Assembly: GCA_945487035.1 (NCBI GenBank)
Contig: CALYTI010000019.1
Coordinates: 1 to 36,610 of the forward strand
Direction of reading: 5' to 3'
Origin: an uncultured Bacteroidales bacterium
GTDB lineage: Bacteria; Bacteroidota; Bacteroidia; Bacteroidales; UBA932
Length of the DNA stretch: 36,610 nucleotides
Each line of letters begins with the position of its first letter. The stretch's first letter is position 1. Positions 30,340 through 36,610 of the stretch are shown piece after piece. A program made the translations under genes and the position numbers. Below the pieces are notes generated by a model. The model had not been told where the DNA came from and did no database searches. It was given only the letters and a program-made list of their open reading frames with translations.

Positions 30340-32196
30340 ATGGAAAAGCTGCTCGACAATATCAATACGCCCGAAGATCTGAGGAAACTCCAGGTCTCCC
30401 AGCTCCCGCAGCTCTGCAGTGAGCTCCGTTCGTATATGATAGAGGTGTGCTCGGAACACCCGGGGCATCTCGGGTCCAGTCTCGGCGCAGTGGAGCTGAT
30501 TACGGCGCTGCATTATGTCTATGACACTCCGAAGGACAAGCTCGTCTTCGATGTGGGCCATCAGGCCTATGCCCATAAGATTCTGACCGGCCGGCGCGAA
30601 GCATTCAAGACCCTGCGCAGCGGCGGGGGACTGAGCGGTTTCCCGAAAATGAGCGAAAGCGAATATGACGCCTTCGGCGTAGGACACTCCTCTACCTCGA
30701 TAAGTGCAGCCCTGGGTTATGCCGAAGCTGCCAGAATCCGGGGGCTCGACAGCAAGAGCATAGCGGTGATCGGTGACGGCGCCCTTACCGGCGGTCTCGC
30801 CTATGAGGCTCTGAACAATGCCGGCGGAAGCAAGGCCGACCTTCTCATCATTCTCAACGACAACAACCAGTCCATAGACCACGCAATAGGCGGACTGCAC
30901 CAGCATCTGCTTCGCATCACAACCAGCCGCCGCTATAACCGTTTCAAGAATGCTGTATGGAACAGGCTGGGAGACAAGAAGTCCCGACAGCATATGCAGA
31001 TGATGATACGCAACCTCAAGTCCAGACTCGTAATGGATCACGGAGGAGATGTGTTCGAGTCCCTCGGCATCCGCTATTTCGGTCCGGTGGACGGCAATGA
31101 TGTGTGCGAACTGGTGGAGGCTTTGCGCAGGCTCAAGGATATCAAGGGTCCGCGTGTGCTGCATTGCCTGACCCAAAAGGGCTGCGGCTATGCCCCTGCC
31201 CTTGAGGACCCTGTGGTATGGCACGCCCCGGGACGCTTCAATCCCGAAACCGGTGAGCGTATTGTTGCTCCGCACAGGGACCGCTATCAGGATGTGTTCG
31301 GTGAAGTTCTCTGCCGCCTTGCCCGTGAGGACAAGCGGGTCGTGGGCATCACTCCTGCGATGGCCTCAGGCTGCGGTATGGTTCCGTTCTCCCGCGAGTT
31401 CCCCGAGCGTTTCTACGATGTGGGCATAGAAGAAGAGCACGCCGTGACCTTCTCTGCAGGACTTGCGGCAGCCGGGCTCAAGCCTTTCTGCAACATTTAT
31501 TCATCCTTCTCCCAGAGGGCCTATGACCAGATAATTCACGATGTGGCTCTTCAGAAGCTGCCGGTTGTGCTTTGCTTTGACCGCTCCGGTGTCGTTGGCG
31601 AGGACGGTGCCACCCACCACGGCGCCTTCGACCTTGCGGCCTACCGCGTGATTCCGGACTGCATCGTAAGCGCCCCGGCCGACGAAGCGGAGCTTCGCGA
31701 CCTTATGTACACCGCCCTGCGCCACGACACCGGCCCGTTTATAATAAGGTACCCGCGCGGGGAAGGCGAGGGAGTGCAGTGGAGGGATTCTCAGCCGAAA
31801 GTTCTTCCTGTCGGCAAGGCCTCGGAGCTTTTGCAGGGAAGCAGCATCGCCGTAGTAGCCATCGGACCTTCCGTTGCAAGGGCACTTGAGGCTGCCGCGG
31901 AGTTCCCGGGACAGGTGGGTGTCTATAACTTCCGCTTCCTCAAACCTTTGGATACGGAAATGCTGGACAGGATATGCGCTTCCTACCGGACAATCATTAC
32001 CGTCGAGGACGGTTCTCTTGCCGGAGGACTCTACGGAGCGGTGTGCGAATATGTCCAGAAACTGGGCAGCAAAGTGCGGGTTTCGGGCCTCGGCCTTCCT
32101 GATGCGTTCATCCAGCACGACAGACAATCCGCCCAGAGAGCGGCCGCAGGCATAGATAAGGCGGGGATATGCGCAAAAATCAAAGAATTTTTGTAA
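30340..32196 (+). CDS. dxs: 1-deoxy-D-xylulose-5-phosphate synthase
   Basis: 618 residues from ATG 30340; the TTG three bases earlier is a less likely start. It joins pyruvate and glyceraldehyde 3-phosphate using thiamine diphosphate, the first step of the MEP isoprenoid pathway. 'GHLGSSLGAVELITALHYV' and 'VFDVGHQAYAHKILTGR' near the N-terminus, the ThDP motif 'GDGALTGGLAYEALNNAG ... LNDN' (about 147-180), and the transketolase pyrimidine-binding domain ('VGIEEEHAVTFSAGLAAAGLKPF') are all present, followed by the C-terminal domain ('TVEDGSLAGGLYGAV'). It supplies precursor for undecaprenyl carriers. Not linked to other MEP genes here. Confidence 0.95.
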   Translation: MEKLLDNINTPEDLRKLQVSQLPQLCSELRSYMIEVCSEHPGHLGSSLGAVELITALHYVYDTPKDKLVFDVGHQAYAHKILTGRREAFKTLRSGGGLSGFPKMSESEYDAFGVGHSSTSISAALGYAEAARIRGLDSKSIAVIGDGALTGGLAYEALNNAGGSKADLLIILNDNNQSIDHAIGGLHQHLLRITTSRRYNRFKNAVWNRLGDKKSRQHMQMMIRNLKSRLVMDHGGDVFESLGIRYFGPVDGNDVCELVEALRRLKDIKGPRVLHCLTQKGCGYAPALEDPVVWHAPGRFNPETGERIVAPHRDRYQDVFGEVLCRLAREDKRVVGITPAMASGCGMVPFSREFPERFYDVGIEEEHAVTFSAGLAAAGLKPFCNIYSSFSQRAYDQIIHDVALQKLPVVLCFDRSGVVGEDGATHHGAFDLAAYRVIPDCIVSAPADEAELRDLMYTALRHDTGPFIIRYPRGEGEGVQWRDSQPKVLPVGKASELLQGSSIAVVAIGPSVARALEAAAEFPGQVGVYNFRFLKPLDTEMLDRICASYRTIITVEDGSLAGGLYGAVCEYVQKLGSKVRVSGLGLPDAFIQHDRQSAQRAAAGIDKAGICAKIKEFL

Positions 32197-32201
32197 AATA
32201 T

Positions 32202-32232
32202 TTTGCAGATTCAGATTTCTTATCTATATTTG
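32202..32232 (+). promoter_or_regulatory. Consensus promoter of the tRNA-tuf-secE cluster
   Basis: TTTG (32202-32205), 19 nt, TATATTTG (32225-32232): exact agreement with the Bacteroidetes housekeeping promoter. The first tRNA begins 36 nt downstream. The leader contains CCTTTCcgAAAGG-like pairing (32238-32250). Confidence 0.85.
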
Positions 32233-32268
32233 CAATCCCTTTCCGAAAGGTCGGGTTTTGAAATAGTT

Positions 32269-32342
32269 GCCGATGTAGCTCAGTTGGCCAGAGCACGTGA
32301 TTTGTAATCTCGGGGTCGAGGGTTCGAATCCCCCCATCGGCT
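32269..32342 (+). tRNA. tRNA-Thr (anticodon TGT)
   Basis: 74-nt cloverleaf from GCCGATG to CATCGGC plus discriminator T. The anticodon loop TTTGTAA carries TGT, with one T-T mismatch in the anticodon stem. CCA is not encoded. First gene of the tRNA cluster. Confidence 0.94.
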
Positions 32343-32382
32343 CGCTTCTGCCGGAGAGCTTAAGACCGGCATTGAAATACAA

Positions 32383-32465
32383 GGGTAAGTACCAGAGTGG
32401 CCAAATGGGGCAGACTGTAAATCTGCTGGTTTTCACCTTCGGTGGTTCGAATCCATCCTTACCCA
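32383..32465 (+). tRNA. tRNA-Tyr (anticodon GTA)
   Basis: 83-nt class II tRNA: acceptor GGGTAAG/CTTACCC, anticodon arm GCAGA-CTGTAAA-TCTGC, long variable arm, discriminator A. CCA is not encoded. Confidence 0.95.
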
Positions 32466-32471
32466 CCCGTT

Positions 32472-32543
32472 GCGGGGTTCGTATAATGGCTATTATGCCA
32501 GCCTTCCAAGCTGGAAATGGGAGTTCGATTCTCCTACCCCGCT
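32472..32543 (+). tRNA. tRNA-Gly (anticodon TCC)
   Basis: 72 nt: acceptor GCGGGGT/ACCCCGC, anticodon arm CCAGC-CTTCCAA-GCTGG, discriminator T. The next three bases are CCA (32544-32546), unlike the other tRNAs of this window. Confidence 0.95.
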
Positions 32544-32553
32544 CCAAAAGTTT

Positions 32554-32625
<72 letters not shown>

Positions 32626-32666
32626 CTTTTTTTTGTAATATAGCTAACAACTTTACACATAATATT

Positions 32667-33854
32667 ATGGCAAAAGAAGTATTTAAGAGGGATAAACCCC
32701 ATGTTAACATTGGTACAATTGGCCATGTTGACCACGGTAAGACAACTCTTACCGCTGCAATCACCACAGTTCTCGCAAAGGCTGGTCTGTCAGAGGTAAA
32801 GTCTTTCGATCAGATCGATAACGCCCCAGAAGAGAAAGAGCGTGGTATCACCATCAACACCGCTCACGTTGAGTATCAGACCAAGAACCGTCACTATGCA
32901 CACGTAGACTGCCCAGGCCACGCAGATTACGTTAAGAACATGGTTACCGGTGCTGCTCAGATGGACGGCGCTATTCTCGTTGTTGCCGCTACCGACGGTC
33001 CGATGCCTCAGACCAACGAGCACGTGCTTCTCGCAAAGCAGGTGAACGTTCCTAAGATGGTAGTGTTCCTCAACAAGGTTGACCTCGTTGACGATGAGGA
33101 AATGCTTGAGCTCGTAGAGATGGAGGTTCGCGACCTTCTCAACAAGTATGACTTCGACGGTGACAACGCTCCTGTAATCCGCGGTTCCGCTCTTGGAGCT
33201 CTTAACGGAGAGCCTCAGTGGGAAGCTAAGGTTATGGAGCTTATGGATGCTGTTGACGAGTACATTCCGCTTCCAGTACGTGAGAACGAGAAGCCATTCC
33301 TTATGCCTATCGAGGACATCTTCTCAATCACCGGTCGTGGAACCGTTGTTACCGGACGTATCGAGACCGGTACCATCCACGTCAACGATCCAGCTGAAAT
33401 CGTAGGATTCCGCGACAAGCCTCTCAGCACTGTCGTTACCGGTGTCGAGATGTTCCGCAAGCTCCTCGATCAGGGTGAGGCCGGAGACAATGTAGGTCTT
33501 CTCCTCCGTGGTGTTGACAAGAAGGAGGTTAAGCGCGGCGAGGTTATCGCTAAGCCTGGCACCATCACTCCTCACACACACTTCCTCGGACAGATTTACG
33601 TCCTCAAGAAGGAAGAGGGTGGCCGTCACACTCCATTCCACAACAAGTATCGTCCTCAGTTCTTCATCCGTACACTCGATGTTACCGGAGAGATTACTCT
33701 TCCAGAGGGTGTAGAGATGGTTATGCCTGGTGACAATGTTGAGATCAACGTTACCCTTATCACTCCTGTAGCTCTTAACGAAGGTCTTCGTTTCGCAGTT
33801 CGTGAGGGTGGCCGCACCGTAGGTGCAGGACAGGTTACCAAGATCCTCGCATAA
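32667..33854 (+). CDS. tuf: Translation elongation factor EF-Tu
   Basis: 395 residues from ATG 32667 ([19 protein letters not shown]); frames that extend upstream only read through tRNA genes. The GTPase motifs are complete: [18 protein letters not shown] and NKVD, and the switch I region '[12 protein letters not shown]' is intact. It delivers aminoacyl-tRNA to the ribosome. Codon use is strongly biased (CTT/CTC Leu, CGT/CGC Arg), as expected of a highly expressed gene. Lies between the four-tRNA cluster and tRNA-Trp, so its mRNA is probably released by tRNA processing. Confidence 0.98.
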   Translation: MAKEVFKRDKPHVNIGTIGHVDHGKTTLTAAITTVLAKAGLSEVKSFDQIDNAPEEKERGITINTAHVEYQTKNRHYAHVDCPGHADYVKNMVTGAAQMDGAILVVAATDGPMPQTNEHVLLAKQVNVPKMVVFLNKVDLVDDEEMLELVEMEVRDLLNKYDFDGDNAPVIRGSALGALNGEPQWEAKVMELMDAVDEYIPLPVRENEKPFLMPIEDIFSITGRGTVVTGRIETGTIHVNDPAEIVGFRDKPLSTVVTGVEMFRKLLDQGEAGDNVGLLLRGVDKKEVKRGEVIAKPGTITPHTHFLGQIYVLKKEEGGRHTPFHNKYRPQFFIRTLDVTGEITLPEGVEMVMPGDNVEINVTLITPVALNEGLRFAVREGGRTVGAGQVTKILA

Positions 33855-33863
33855 ATTTCTTAA

Positions 33864-33896
33864 GGTGGGCCGCCTTCCGGGCCGCCCGCCTGTTTT
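33864..33896 (+). terminator. Terminator-like hairpin between tuf and tRNA-Trp
   Basis: GGTGGGC (33864-33870) pairs with GCCCGCC (33884-33890, one G-T pair) and is followed by tgtttt. The first tRNA-Trp base is 33897. It could terminate part of the tuf transcripts or mark an RNA-processing point. Confidence 0.5.
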
Positions 33897-33967
33897 AGGG
33901 GAATAGAACAATGGTAGTTCAGCGGTCTCCAAAACCGTCCATGTGGGTTCGATTCCTGCTTCCCCTG
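33897..33967 (+). tRNA. tRNA-Trp (anticodon CCA)
   Basis: 71 nt: acceptor AGGGGAA/TTCCCCT, anticodon arm GCGGT-CTCCAAA-ACCGT, discriminator G. Position between tuf and secE is conserved in Bacteroidales. Confidence 0.95.
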
Positions 33968-33972
33968 CAAAT

Positions 33973-34036
33973 ATCAAAGGTTACGCTTTGATTATTGTTT
34001 AACAGACGTGGCAATCCGCTTCCAATCCGCCACGTC
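33973..34036 (+). promoter_or_regulatory. Two leader hairpins before secE
   Basis: ATCAAAG-gttacg-CTTTGAT (33973-33992) and GACGTGGC (34005-34012) with GCCACGTC (34029-34036) are perfect inverted repeats. The second loop contains the direct repeat AATCCGC-ttcc-AATCCGC. They fill the 83-nt gap between tRNA-Trp and secE; processing or attenuation are possible roles. Confidence 0.45.
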
Positions 34037-34050
34037 CTTTAAATGTAAAG

Positions 34051-34239
34051 ATGGGTAAGTTTACAAACAATGTTAAAGAGTCTTTTGTAGAGCTCACGAA
34101 GAAGACCGCTTGGCCGAGCTGGGATAAACTCCAGAGCTCAGCTATCCTTGTGATGGTGACCACTGTTCTTCTCGCTGTTGTGCTCTGGCTTATAGACCTT
34201 GCTTTCCAATCTCTGATGTCTCTAATCTACACATTGTAA
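34051..34239 (+). CDS. secE: Preprotein translocase subunit SecE
   Basis: 62 residues with the single-membrane-segment form of SecE. The amphipathic N-terminal helix ('NNVKESFVELTKKTAWPSWDKLQ') has the conserved 'TAWPSWDKL' element, followed by one hydrophobic segment (about 31-53). Clamps the SecY channel in the inner membrane. nusG follows after 7 nt. Confidence 0.95.
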   Translation: MGKFTNNVKESFVELTKKTAWPSWDKLQSSAILVMVTTVLLAVVLWLIDLAFQSLMSLIYTL

Positions 34240-34246
34240 TCCTCGT

Positions 34247-34813
34247 ATGGGCGATATGAAATGGTATGTTCTGCGGACAGCAGGCGGAAAAGAGAAGAAG
34301 GCTGCAGAATATCTCCAAAAAGAGATCGAACGAAGCGGCCTTGTCGATCAGGTAGCTCAGGTACTGGTACCGGTAAAGAAGGAAATAGTTACCAAGAATG
34401 GTAAGAGGACAGTAGCCGACAGGCTGCTTTATCCTGGTTATGTCCTTATCGAATGCCAGCTCAGCGCTACTCTTGAGAACATCATCCGCAATCTTGTTCC
34501 GGGAATGTCAGGTTTCCTTACGGAGAAAAAGGCCGTAAGCGGAACCCAGTTCGAGCGTATTCCTGTGCCGATTCGTGATGAAGAAGCTCAGAGAATACTC
34601 GGAATCCAGGATGAGAATGCTGACAATGCAGCCCAGACTGTAGTCAACTACGAAGTCGGTGAGTCCGTAAAGATTACCGACGGTCCATTCAGCGGATTTA
34701 CAGGTACTATTGACGAGATACTCGATGACCGCAGCAAGGTGAAGGTGATTGTTGTCATCTTCGGCAGAAAGACGGGGCTCGAGCTCAGCTTTACACAAGT
34801 AACAAAAGAATAA
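34247..34813 (+). CDS. nusG: Transcription termination/antitermination factor NusG
   Basis: 188 residues: NGN domain ('MKWYVLRTAGGKEKKAAEYL', 'RLLYPGYVLIE', 'LVPGMSGFL') and C-terminal KOW domain ('VGESVKITDGPFSGFTGTIDEI'). Binds RNA polymerase and couples it to Rho or ribosomes. An internal ATG 9 nt downstream (MKWYV) is an equally plausible start. rplK follows after 9 nt. Confidence 0.96.
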   Translation: MGDMKWYVLRTAGGKEKKAAEYLQKEIERSGLVDQVAQVLVPVKKEIVTKNGKRTVADRLLYPGYVLIECQLSATLENIIRNLVPGMSGFLTEKKAVSGTQFERIPVPIRDEEAQRILGIQDENADNAAQTVVNYEVGESVKITDGPFSGFTGTIDEILDDRSKVKVIVVIFGRKTGLELSFTQVTKE

Positions 34814-34822
34814 CAAAGTATT

Positions 34823-35266
34823 ATGGCAAAAGAAATTACCGGATACATTAAGCTTCAGATCAAAGGCGGAGCTGCAAACCCGGCTCCTCCGGTAGGACCG
34901 GCTCTCGGTTCCAAAGGCCTTAACATTATGGAGTTCTGCAAGGCTTTCAATGCAGCTACGCAGGCTCAGGCAGGCAAGATCCTTCCTGTAGTTATCACTG
35001 TTTACAGTGACAAGTCATACTCCTTCGAGGTTAAGCAGCCGCCTGTAGCAGTATCCATCAAGGAGGCAGCAAAAATCCAGACTGCATCTGGAGAGCCGAA
35101 CCGCAAGAAGGTCGCTTCCATTACCTGGGACCAGGTGAAGGAAATCGCTGAGCAGAAAATGCCCGACCTCAACTGCTTCACTCTCAAGTCAGCTATGAAG
35201 ATGGTTGCCGGAACAGCACGCAGTATGGGTGTAACCGTATCGGGAGAATTCCCAGAGAACCTTTAA
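34823..35266 (+). CDS. rplK: 50S ribosomal protein L11
   Basis: 147 residues. '[26 protein letters not shown]' is the L11 N-terminal domain with its proline-rich helix. The C-terminal rRNA-binding domain ends '[20 protein letters not shown]'. Part of the GTPase-associated centre with L10/L7/L12 encoded downstream. Confidence 0.97.
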   Translation: MAKEITGYIKLQIKGGAANPAPPVGPALGSKGLNIMEFCKAFNAATQAQAGKILPVVITVYSDKSYSFEVKQPPVAVSIKEAAKIQTASGEPNRKKVASITWDQVKEIAEQKMPDLNCFTLKSAMKMVAGTARSMGVTVSGEFPENL

Positions 35267-35282
35267 TTGAAACACAGGCAAT

Positions 35283-35981
35283 ATGAAACTGACAAAGAAT
35301 CAAAAAGCAGCCAAGGCGCTTATCGAGCCGAAGGCATACTCACTTTCTGAGGCTTGTGAACTTCTCAAGAAGGTGACTTACACAAAGTTCGACTCAACCG
35401 TCGAGATTGCCGTCAAGCTTGGCGTGGATCCACGCAAGGCTAACCAGATGATTCGTGGCGTCGTTACTCTTCCTGCTGGTACAGGCAAGAGCGTACGAGT
35501 TCTCGTACTCTGTACTCCGGACAAGGTCGCTGAGGCCGAGGCTGCCGGTGCAGACTATGTAGGACTTGACGAGTACTGCGAAAAAATCAAGAACGGCTGG
35601 ACTGATGTTGACGTTATCATCTGTACCCCAAGCGTAATGGCAAAGGTCGGTGTTCTCGGTCGTATCCTCGGTCCTCGCGGACTTATGCCGAACCCTAAGA
35701 CCGGTACCGTTACTATGGACATCGCCAACGCTGTCAAGGAGGTAAAGGCCGGTAAGATTGACTTCAAGGTTGACAAGACCGGTATTATTCACACCGGAAT
35801 CGGCAAGGCATCCTTCACTCCGGAGCAGATTTATGCAAATGCTTCAGAGGTTATCAACGCAATCGCAAAACTCAAGCCTCAGGCTCTTAAGGGAACCTAT
35901 ATGCTCGGTGCACACCTCTGCACCACTATGAGCCCGGGTATCAAGATTGATCTTAAAGCATTCCTCAACGGAGCTGAGTAA
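35283..35981 (+). CDS. rplA: 50S ribosomal protein L1
   Basis: 232 residues. '[33 protein letters not shown]' and '[19 protein letters not shown]' are the L1 signatures. Binds 23S rRNA at the L1 stalk and in many bacteria represses its own operon by binding mRNA. Confidence 0.97.
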   Translation: MKLTKNQKAAKALIEPKAYSLSEACELLKKVTYTKFDSTVEIAVKLGVDPRKANQMIRGVVTLPAGTGKSVRVLVLCTPDKVAEAEAAGADYVGLDEYCEKIKNGWTDVDVIICTPSVMAKVGVLGRILGPRGLMPNPKTGTVTMDIANAVKEVKAGKIDFKVDKTGIIHTGIGKASFTPEQIYANASEVINAIAKLKPQALKGTYMLGAHLCTTMSPGIKIDLKAFLNGAE

Positions 35982-35993
35982 AAATTCAATATT

Positions 35994-36512
35994 ATGAAGA
36001 AAGAACTTAAGAATCAGATTATTGAAAGCATCTCAGCACAGCTTGGCGAGTATCCGGACTTCTATATCACCGATATCGCAGGCCTGAATGCCGCTCAGAC
36101 AAGCGCACTCCGCAGAGCATGCTTCGAGCAGGGTGTAAAGCTCGTAGTAGTAAAGAACACCCTTTTCAACCACGTCATCTCCGCAAGCGAGAACGAAGAG
36201 GTCCGTTCACTTGGTGTTTGCCTCAAGGGCAATACCGCAATTATGTACACAACCGTTCCTTCAGCTCCAGGAAAACTCATCAAGAAGTTCCAGAAGGAGA
36301 AGGCTTCCCAGAAGCCTGTAGTGAAGGGCGCATTCGTACAGGGTTGCGCTTACATCGGTGAGGACAAACTCGACCAGCTCGCAGCTATCAAGACCAAGGA
36401 TGAGCTCATCGCAGACATCGTCGCTCTCCTCCAGTCACCTATGCGCAACGTTGTTTCTGCTCTGCAGAACGCAGCAGAGGGCAAGGCTGATGACGAAAAG
36501 ATTAACGGATAA
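35994..36512 (+). CDS. rplJ: 50S ribosomal protein L10
   Basis: 172 residues. N-terminal rRNA-binding domain ('FYITDIAGLNAAQTSALRRACFEQGVKLVVVKNTL') and C-terminal helix ('LLQSPMRNVVSALQNAAEGK') that carries the L7/L12 dimers. 12 nt separate it from rplA. Confidence 0.96.
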   Translation: MKKELKNQIIESISAQLGEYPDFYITDIAGLNAAQTSALRRACFEQGVKLVVVKNTLFNHVISASENEEVRSLGVCLKGNTAIMYTTVPSAPGKLIKKFQKEKASQKPVVKGAFVQGCAYIGEDKLDQLAAIKTKDELIADIVALLQSPMRNVVSALQNAAEGKADDEKING

Positions 36513-36542
36513 TATTAACAAAACAAAAAAAATTATAGAATT

Positions 36543-36610
36543 ATGGCAGATGTAAAAGCCCTTGCAGAAGAGTTGGTAAACCTTTCTGTAAAAGACGTTC
36601 AGGAACTCGC
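36543..36610 (+). CDS. rplL: 50S ribosomal protein L7/L12, 5' end only
   Basis: ATG 36543 begins MADVKALAEELVNLSVKDVQ, the N-terminal dimerisation helix of L7/L12. The gene is cut by the window edge after 22 complete codons. Follows rplJ by 30 nt, as in other bacteria. Confidence 0.92.
   Translation, partial: MADVKALAEELVNLSVKDVQEL

Overview
The window looks like a chromosomal segment of a gut-type member of the Bacteroidales, probably uncultured and with moderately high GC. The evidence is a SusC/SusD pair, lipoprotein signal peptides ending in Cys, Bacteroidetes promoters (TTTG, about 19 nt, TAnnTTTG) with almost no Shine-Dalgarno sequences, and the order tRNA-Thr/Tyr/Gly/Thr-tuf-tRNA-Trp-secE-nusG-rplK-rplA-rplJ-rplL. 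I cannot name the species.

Region 1 (1-4063) is an accessory island next to the 3' end of a tRNA-Arg gene. It holds a tandem array of 51-bp hairpin units, a phosphatase-like remnant, an intact GNAT acetyltransferase, a broken DUF6434-type gene, and a membrane-anchored WG-repeat protein. That protein ends in a penicillin-binding-protein transpeptidase domain from which the catalytic half is missing. About 900 bp almost free of genes follow, carrying a MITE-like inverted-repeat element, three 46-bp hairpin repeats and a very strong compound hairpin.

Region 2 (4064-6421) has tRNA-Arg(TCT) and, divergently, a two-gene NfnAB-type ferredoxin/NADPH flavoprotein operon.

Region 3 (6423-22116) is a ribose/ribosyl-conjugate scavenging locus related in content to the B. 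thetaiotaomicron rus (ribose utilisation) system. A LacI-type regulator is divergent from ribokinase, a permease, SusC, SusD, a 1174-aa lipoprotein with two ADP-ribosylglycohydrolase (ARH) domains, a second ARH lipoprotein, a two-domain esterase and two DUF4595-like lipoproteins. The likely scheme is capture and import of ribosyl compounds at the outer membrane, release of ribose (perhaps after deacylation) by the ARH and esterase lipoproteins, transport by the permease and phosphorylation by ribokinase. GC content changes sharply within the locus, suggesting mosaic assembly.

Region 4 (22136-30262) holds a solitary AAA ATPase/DUF234 gene with a palindromic operator candidate, a flippase-like membrane protein, and a translationally coupled operon (PfkB/adenosine kinase, DUF6913-like protein, DUF368/PopT undecaprenyl-phosphate translocase, NhaC antiporter). 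ssb and a convergent MFS transporter follow, sharing a bidirectional terminator.

Region 5 (30340-36610) is core genome: dxs, then the tRNA-tuf-tRNA-secE-nusG-ribosomal protein cluster, starting from a consensus promoter and running off the window inside rplL.

The most notable items are the ARH-rich ribosyl-scavenging locus with its double-ARH fusion, the WG-repeat/deleted-transpeptidase chimera, the palindrome-dense island beside tRNA-Arg, and the popT-nhaC coupling.
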